Source of the DNA: Microbacteriaceae bacterium
GTDB taxonomy: Bacteria > Actinomycetota > Actinomycetes > Actinomycetales > Microbacteriaceae
DNA length: 46,154 nucleotides
Direction: 5' to 3'
Assembly (NCBI GenBank): GCA_025464815.1
Contig: JAODMW010000285.1
Coordinates: 1 to 46,154, forward strand
How positions within the stretch are numbered: the stretch's first letter is position 1; each line of letters begins with the position of its first letter. Positions 42,426 to 46,154 of this stretch are shown here, one piece after another. Position numbers and translations under genes: made by a program. Below the pieces are notes generated by a model. The model was not told where the DNA came from. It saw nothing but the letters and a program-made list of their open reading frames with translations, and made no database searches.

Positions 42426-43916
42426 ATGGACATCGTTAACCACTGGATTGCCGGCGCATCATTCGAGGGCGAATCGACACGCACGGCACCCGTTTACAAC
42501 CCCGCCATCGGCAGGGTCGCCCGCGAAGTCAGGCTCGCCTCCGTCACGGATGTCGGCACAGCGGTCGCCGCAGCGAAGGCAGCCTTCCCCGACTGGGCGG
42601 AGACCTCGCTCGCCAAGCGGCAGGCCATCATTTTCAACTTCCGCGAGTTGCTCAACGCCCGTAAGCAGGAGCTCGCCGAGATCCTCACCGCGGAGCACGG
42701 CAAGGTACTCTCCGACGCCCTCGGTGAGATCGCCCGCGGACTCGAGGTGGTGGAATTCGCCACCGGCATTCCACACCTGGTCAAGGGCGAATACAGCGAA
42801 AACGTCTCGACCGGTGTCGATGTCTACTCGACGCGTGAGCCGCTCGGTGTCGTCGGTGTGATCAGTCCGTTCAACTTTCCGGCGATGGTTCCGTTGTGGT
42901 TCTTCCCTCTCGCGATCGCGGCCGGGAATGCCGTCGTCGTGAAGCCCTCAGAGAAGGATCCGTCGGCATCCGTCTGGATGGCCGAGCTGTTCAAGGAGGC
43001 CGGGCTTCCCGACGGGGTTCTCAACGTCGTGCACGGCGATAAGGTCGCGGTGGATGCGCTGCTCGAGCACCCGGATGTCGCCTCGATCTCCTTCGTGGGC
43101 TCGACACCTATAGCGAAGTACATCTACGAGACCGGCAGCAGGCACGGCAAGCGGGTGCAGGCCCTGGGAGGTGCCAAGAACCACATGCTGGTGCTGCCGG
43201 ATGCCGACCTCGATCTGGCGGCGGACGCGGCGGTCAACGCGGGCTTCGGCTCGGCGGGGGAGCGCTGTATGGCGATCAGTGTGCTGGTCGCGGTCGAGCC
43301 GGTCGCTGATGACCTCATCGCCAAGATCGCCGAACGGATGTCGGGACTCACGGTCGGGGACGGTCGCCGCAACTGCGACATGGGTCCGTTGATCACCCGG
43401 GAGCACCGCGACAAGGTCTCTGGATATATCGACGTGGCTGCTGTCGACGGTGCGACGGTCGTCGTGGACGGCCGCGGCATCCAGGTGGATGGCGAGGCTG
43501 ACGGGTTCTGGCTCGGCCCGACGCTCATCGACCGGGTGCCGGTCACTTCGACGGTGTACACCGACGAGATCTTCGGTCCGGTGCTCTCGGTCGTGCGGGT
43601 CGGCTCATACGAGGATGGCGTCGCCCTCATCAACAGGAGCCGATATGGCAACGGCACGGCGATCTTCACGAATGACGGTGGTGCCGCGCGCAGGTTCCAG
43701 CGCGAAGTGCAGGTGGGCATGATCGGCATCAATGTTCCGATTCCGGTACCTATCGCCTACTACTCCTTCGGCGGCTGGAAGGATTCGCTGTTCGGCGACA
43801 CGAAGGCCTACGGGCCGGACGGCGTCCACTTCTTCACACGCCAGAAGGCGGTCACACGGCGCTGGCTCGACCCCTCGCACGGTGGCATCAACCTCGGTTT
43901 CCCCGAGAACCGATAG
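42426..43916 (+). CDS. mmsA: CoA-acylating methylmalonate-semialdehyde dehydrogenase
   Basis: 496 residues of the aldehyde dehydrogenase superfamily. The catalytic cysteine is C281 in GSAGERCMAISV, the general-base region is replaced by GGAKNH as is typical for the CoA-dependent MmsA group, and the cofactor region is ISPFNFPAMVPLWFFPLAI. The terminal GGWKDSLFGDTKAYGPDGVHFFTR is diagnostic. It converts methylmalonate semialdehyde (valine) or malonate semialdehyde (inositol, beta-alanine) to propionyl- or acetyl-CoA. It stands alone here, with no valine or inositol genes, so the physiological substrate is open. Confidence 0.94.
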   Translation: MDIVNHWIAGASFEGESTRTAPVYNPAIGRVAREVRLASVTDVGTAVAAAKAAFPDWAETSLAKRQAIIFNFRELLNARKQELAEILTAEHGKVLSDALGEIARGLEVVEFATGIPHLVKGEYSENVSTGVDVYSTREPLGVVGVISPFNFPAMVPLWFFPLAIAAGNAVVVKPSEKDPSASVWMAELFKEAGLPDGVLNVVHGDKVAVDALLEHPDVASISFVGSTPIAKYIYETGSRHGKRVQALGGAKNHMLVLPDADLDLAADAAVNAGFGSAGERCMAISVLVAVEPVADDLIAKIAERMSGLTVGDGRRNCDMGPLITREHRDKVSGYIDVAAVDGATVVVDGRGIQVDGEADGFWLGPTLIDRVPVTSTVYTDEIFGPVLSVVRVGSYEDGVALINRSRYGNGTAIFTNDGGAARRFQREVQVGMIGINVPIPVPIAYYSFGGWKDSLFGDTKAYGPDGVHFFTRQKAVTRRWLDPSHGGINLGFPENR

Positions 43917-43922
43917 CGCTCG

Positions 43923-43984
43923 CGGCGGGGATATGTGCTCGGGGACCGAGACGCGTCTCCGTCCCCGAGCACATATCCCCGCCG
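43923..43984. repeat. 62-base near-perfect palindrome after mmsA
   Basis: The two 31-base arms (43923-43953 and 43954-43984) are perfectly complementary except for one C-C mismatch at 43947/43960. The outer part reads CGGCGGGGATATGTGCTC on the left and its exact reverse complement on the right; the centre is GAGACGCGTCTC. It starts seven bases after the mmsA stop. It may terminate transcription, although no T tract follows, or be a REP-type element. Confidence 0.9.
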
Positions 43985-44059
43985 AACTCCGCGCGGTCTC
44001 CCTACGAAGCGACCTCGACCGCCGTCTGAGACCGTCGAGCCCGCAGGCTGACCTAAGAG

Positions 44060-44187
44060 TTCGCGTCGATAGTCGTGCCAAATGAAGGAGATCTTGCCCT
44101 CTGTGGCGATCCGTTCCCGAAGATTCAGGAGGTGCAGCCCCAGAGTTCCTTCATTTGGCACAGAAAGCAGGCAGCTGTCGACGCGAA
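44060..44187. repeat. 128-base nested inverted repeat
   Basis: Outer arms TTCGCGTCGA (44060-44069) and TCGACGCGAA (44178-44187) and inner arms TGCCAAATGAAGGA (44076-44089) and TCCTTCATTTGGCA (44147-44160) are perfect. A third pair CTCTGTGG/CCCCAGAG (44099-44106, 44138-44145) has one mismatch. The outer arms extend imperfectly outward. It ends three bases before the exonuclease stop, so it could be a mini-transposon (MITE-like) remnant or a structured RNA or terminator. Confidence 0.85.
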
Positions 44188-44189
44188 AT

Positions 44190-44801
44190 CTAACCCGTCG
44201 CCACCGCCCGCGACTGGGCAACCGTCGAGACAGCCGAGCCGATCGAGCCGATGCGCACGTTCGCGGCCTCGGCCAGCTGCTCGATCGAGTCGGCGTCGTG
44301 GCGACGGGCGGCGTGCACGATGATCGCCGCGCAGGCCTCGGAGTCGGCGAGCGCATCGTGGTGCGCGAAGTCTTCGAAACCGGCGGCCATCGCGGCGACC
44401 GGCAGGCGGTACGAGTCGAGGCTGTAGGTCTTGCGGGCGACCTGGAGGCTGCACAGGTAGCTGAACGAAGGGATTTCGATGAAGCTCGCGCGGCAGGCTC
44501 CCGCGATCACTCCCATGTCGAATCCGGCGTTGTGGGCGACGAGGTGATCGCCGTCGGCGAAGGCGACCAGGTCGGGGAGCTGTTCGCTCCAGAGCAGCGC
44601 GTCCGCGACATCCGGAGCCATGATGCCGTGGATGCGCGTGTTCCACTCGTTGAATTGGTCGTGACCGAGCGGGGGTTTGATGAACCAGCTCACCCTGTCG
44701 ACGACGTCGCCGTCACGGACCTTCACGAGCCCGACCGAGCAGGCGGATGCGCTGGATGAGTTGGCGGTCTCGAAGTCGATCGCGGTGAAATTCAGGGCCA
44801 T
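44190..44801 (-). CDS. DEDDh-type 3'-5' exonuclease
   Basis: 203 residues (ATG 44801; a GTG directly upstream is an alternative). The DnaQ-like exonuclease motifs are AIDFETAN (D, E), AHNAGFDMGV (D) and HHDALADSEAC (H, D), the complete DEDDh set. About 35 residues remain after motif III, with no BRCT or polymerase domain. It is a stand-alone exonuclease of the type annotated as DNA polymerase III epsilon-like. It would trim DNA or RNA 3' ends; the real substrate is unknown. The downstream end carries a large inverted repeat. Confidence 0.88.
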   Translation of the reverse strand: MALNFTAIDFETANSSSASACSVGLVKVRDGDVVDRVSWFIKPPLGHDQFNEWNTRIHGIMAPDVADALLWSEQLPDLVAFADGDHLVAHNAGFDMGVIAGACRASFIEIPSFSYLCSLQVARKTYSLDSYRLPVAAMAAGFEDFAHHDALADSEACAAIIVHAARRHDADSIEQLAEAANVRIGSIGSAVSTVAQSRAVATG

Positions 44802-44836
44802 CACCGAATCGTCTCACGCACATCCGACCGAGGCCG

Positions 44837-44860
44837 GGGAGCGCGCCGACGAAACCTAGG
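44837..44860 (+). repeat. 24-base direct repeat, copy 1
   Basis: Identical over 24 bases to 46059-46082; it begins GGGAGCGCGCC and ends CCTAGG. This copy covers the stop codon of the monooxygenase gene and lies upstream of the exonuclease start. Confidence 0.95.
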
Positions 44861-46037
44861 TGCGGGCGATTCGCCGCCTCGCGTGTCGCGCGATCGCTCG
44901 CGCATCGATCTTGAGTTGGCGGATATTGCCCGAAAGCGGGTTGGAATATCCGAGGAAGTAGAGTCCGGCGCGACCCGGCAGTTGGGCGGCCGCATTGACG
45001 AGAGGCCGGCCGGAAGGTGCGAGCACGGCGAGGGCGCCGACGAGCGCTTCGAGTCCGCGGCTGAACCCCGTCGCAACGATCACGGCGTCGACGAGCACCT
45101 CTGTTCCGTCGGCGAGGGTTACCGAGTCGGCTGTGAAGGAGGCGACGGCGGGCACCACGGTGACGGAACCCGAACGCAGGGCGGCGATGAGCCCGACGTC
45201 GATCGTCGGGGTCACATCGTCGCGCTCCATCTGCGTGACCACCCCTCGCGGAGCCGGCGGCAGCCCGAACCGGCTCAGGTCTCCCACCGTGAAGCGCTGC
45301 AGCACGCGGGCGACGCGGTCGCCCATCGCCGTCGAGAGCGGGGAGATCGACAGCACGAGCACCTGCCCCGGGATTCCCGCCACCTGCCTCCTGACGATGT
45401 TCGGCGGCGTCCGCACCGACAGTTGCACCACGGCGCCGGATTCGGCGAGGTCCGCGGCGATCTCGCTTCCGCTGTTGCCCGGCCCGACGACAAGCACTCG
45501 GTGCGCGCCGAGTTCGGCGGGATTGCGGTAGTCACTCGAATGGATGACGCGACCGCCGTAACTCTCCAGCCCCGGCCACCGCGGCACTCGGCGACTGTGG
45601 TTATACCCGGTGGCGACGACGGTGAGCGGGGTGACGATGGTCCCGGTGGAGGTTGCGCTGCGCCATCCGATGTCCCAGTCGCCGTCGTCACGCTGGTCGA
45701 CCGAGGTCGCGGTGACGCCGAGGCGTACGTCGAGTCGGTGATGATCGGCGTAGTCGCGCAGGTAGGCACGGAAGTCGTCGCGAGCGACCCAGCGTCCGTA
45801 GGTGCGCGGAATCACGAGACCGGGCAGCGAGCTCATCGTCCGTGCGGTGTGCAGGTGGAGACGGTCGTAGTGTCTCGCCCAACTCGAACCCACCTCCTGT
45901 GCCTCGTCGAACACCAGCGGCGCGAACCCGGCCCGGCGAAGCTCTGCGGCCGCGGCCAGCCCGGCCGGTCCGGCCCCGATCACGACGGCGTCTGCGAGTG
46001 CGGGCACTGCTGCGGCGGAGGTGTCTTCCATAGACAT
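44856..46037 (-). CDS. FMO-like flavin monooxygenase
   Basis: 393 residues. FAD-binding GAGPAG (21-26), the flavin-monooxygenase-type fingerprint YGGRVIHSSDYRNP, and the NAD(P)H-binding VVGPGNSGSEIA. Similar proteins hydroxylate soft nucleophiles or act as Baeyer-Villiger-type oxygenases; the substrate is unknown. The gene is bracketed by a 24-base direct repeat, copy 1 covering its stop and copy 2 lying upstream of its start. This suggests gain by recombination or duplication. A TAGAGT box sits exactly six bases before the ATG. Confidence 0.85.
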   Translation of the reverse strand: MSMEDTSAAAVPALADAVVIGAGPAGLAAAAELRRAGFAPLVFDEAQEVGSSWARHYDRLHLHTARTMSSLPGLVIPRTYGRWVARDDFRAYLRDYADHHRLDVRLGVTATSVDQRDDGDWDIGWRSATSTGTIVTPLTVVATGYNHSRRVPRWPGLESYGGRVIHSSDYRNPAELGAHRVLVVGPGNSGSEIAADLAESGAVVQLSVRTPPNIVRRQVAGIPGQVLVLSISPLSTAMGDRVARVLQRFTVGDLSRFGLPPAPRGVVTQMERDDVTPTIDVGLIAALRSGSVTVVPAVASFTADSVTLADGTEVLVDAVIVATGFSRGLEALVGALAVLAPSGRPLVNAAAQLPGRAGLYFLGYSNPLSGNIRQLKIDARAIARHARRRIART

Positions 46038-46043
46038 GCGATG

Positions 46044-46049
46044 ACTCTA
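46044..46049 (-). promoter_or_regulatory. -10 box for the monooxygenase gene
   Basis: TAGAGT on the minus strand, then CATCGC, then ATG at 46037. Leaderless layout. Confidence 0.6.
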
Positions 46050-46058
46050 TTCCCCGTC

Positions 46059-46082
46059 GGGAGCGCGCCGACGAAACCTAGG
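46059..46082 (+). repeat. 24-base direct repeat, copy 2
   Basis: Perfect second copy of 44837-44860. It lies between the divergent monooxygenase gene and the gene starting at 46091, and its last four bases are the start of that gene's -10 box. Confidence 0.95.
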
Positions 46083-46084
46083 AT
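46079..46084 (+). promoter_or_regulatory. -10 box for the gene at 46091
   Basis: TAGGAT, then TTGACG less its last base plus G (46085-46090), then ATG 46091: six bases between. Leaderless layout; the first four bases belong to the direct repeat. Confidence 0.55.
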
Positions 46085-46090
46085 TGACGG

Positions 46091-46154
46091 ATGACCGAAG
46101 TGCGCGAGCCGACGGAACTCGAGCGGATGATCGTGCTCGCCCAGGAGGGCAGGG
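46091..46154 (+). CDS. Start of an unidentified gene (cut by window end)
   Basis: An ATG with a correctly spaced -10 box opens a frame of 21 complete codons (MTEVREPTELERM, then IVLAQEGR) that runs off the window. The visible part is acidic and probably helical. It is too short to assign a family. Confidence 0.5.
   Translation, partial: MTEVREPTELERMIVLAQEGR

Noticed and set aside
44837-46082. Direct repeats as phage attachment sites or an insertion-sequence target duplication
   Set aside because: No integrase, tRNA or transposase is present, and 24 bases is too long for normal target duplications.
1-46154. CRISPR arrays, tRNA or rRNA genes, riboswitch classes, rearranged or frameshifted genes
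   Set aside because: None was seen on reading both strands. All recognised genes appear intact apart from the two cut by the window edges. I could not run covariance searches.

Overview
The window is a high-GC actinobacterial chromosome segment, most likely from a Microbacteriaceae-type genus. The signs are a mycothiol S-conjugate amidase gene, many GTG and one TTG start codons, TAnnnT -10 boxes placed six bases before start codons, and a fragment of the GGTTGAGTAGCGAGCG repeat common in that family. Genes are dense (47 called, two cut by the window edges). There is no tRNA, rRNA, transposase, integrase or CRISPR array, and no gene-free gap exceeds 300 bases.

Region 1 (1-5934): a leftward set of ABC exporter ATPase and permease, apt and an APC-type amino acid permease (cut at base 1). 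Then come a rightward lemA plus M48 membrane protease pair and a convergent YcaQ/AlkZ-type DNA glycosylase. Region 2 (5962-12091): a phosphonate module. It holds a PhnX-like hydrolase, a divergent FAD amine oxidoreductase of the type found beside such hydrolases, and a four-gene importer (lipoprotein, two permeases, ATPase). Two candidate PHO boxes with an 11-base period lie in its two intergenic regions, and a palindrome fills the spacer of the hydrolase promoter. Together they suggest uptake of aminoethylphosphonate or a close relative, oxidation to an aldehyde and C-P cleavage under phosphate starvation control plus a second regulator. No transaminase gene is present.

Region 3 (12135-16801): an AI-2E-family permease, threonine ammonia-lyase, greA, a DUF4307 protein, mca and a small membrane protein. 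Region 4 (17082-26423): an alpha-glucan module. It has an intracellular alpha-glucosidase, a CUT1 importer without its ATPase, a cyclomaltodextrinase-like enzyme, a LacI regulator and a separately transcribed secreted alpha-amylase. The operon promoter and the amylase promoter share the element ATCGATTTA[G/C]TAA. This block sits between genes that are close neighbours in other actinobacteria (mca/small protein and hemolysin III/Z-prenyl synthase), so it looks like an insertion.

Region 5 (26494-42291): a largely conserved housekeeping stretch. It carries hemolysin III, Z-prenyl transferase, a PLP enzyme, PIN-PhoH, a membrane protein, fumC, carbonic anhydrase, DUF4245, xseB, xseA, a TfoX-like protein, ispH, a membrane protein, class II fba, glpX, rmuC and a MOSC protein. 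Much of this order resembles the M. tuberculosis Rv1080c-Rv1110 region, as recalled from memory.

Region 6 (42426-46154): mmsA, an exonuclease, an FMO-like monooxygenase and the start of an unidentified gene. It is rich in repeats: a 62-base near-perfect palindrome, a 128-base nested inverted repeat, and a 24-base perfect direct repeat flanking the monooxygenase. The best leads are the phosphonate cluster with its cis sites, the repeat cluster at 43.9-46.1 kb, the two-promoter LacI element and the recurrent leaderless-type start signals.
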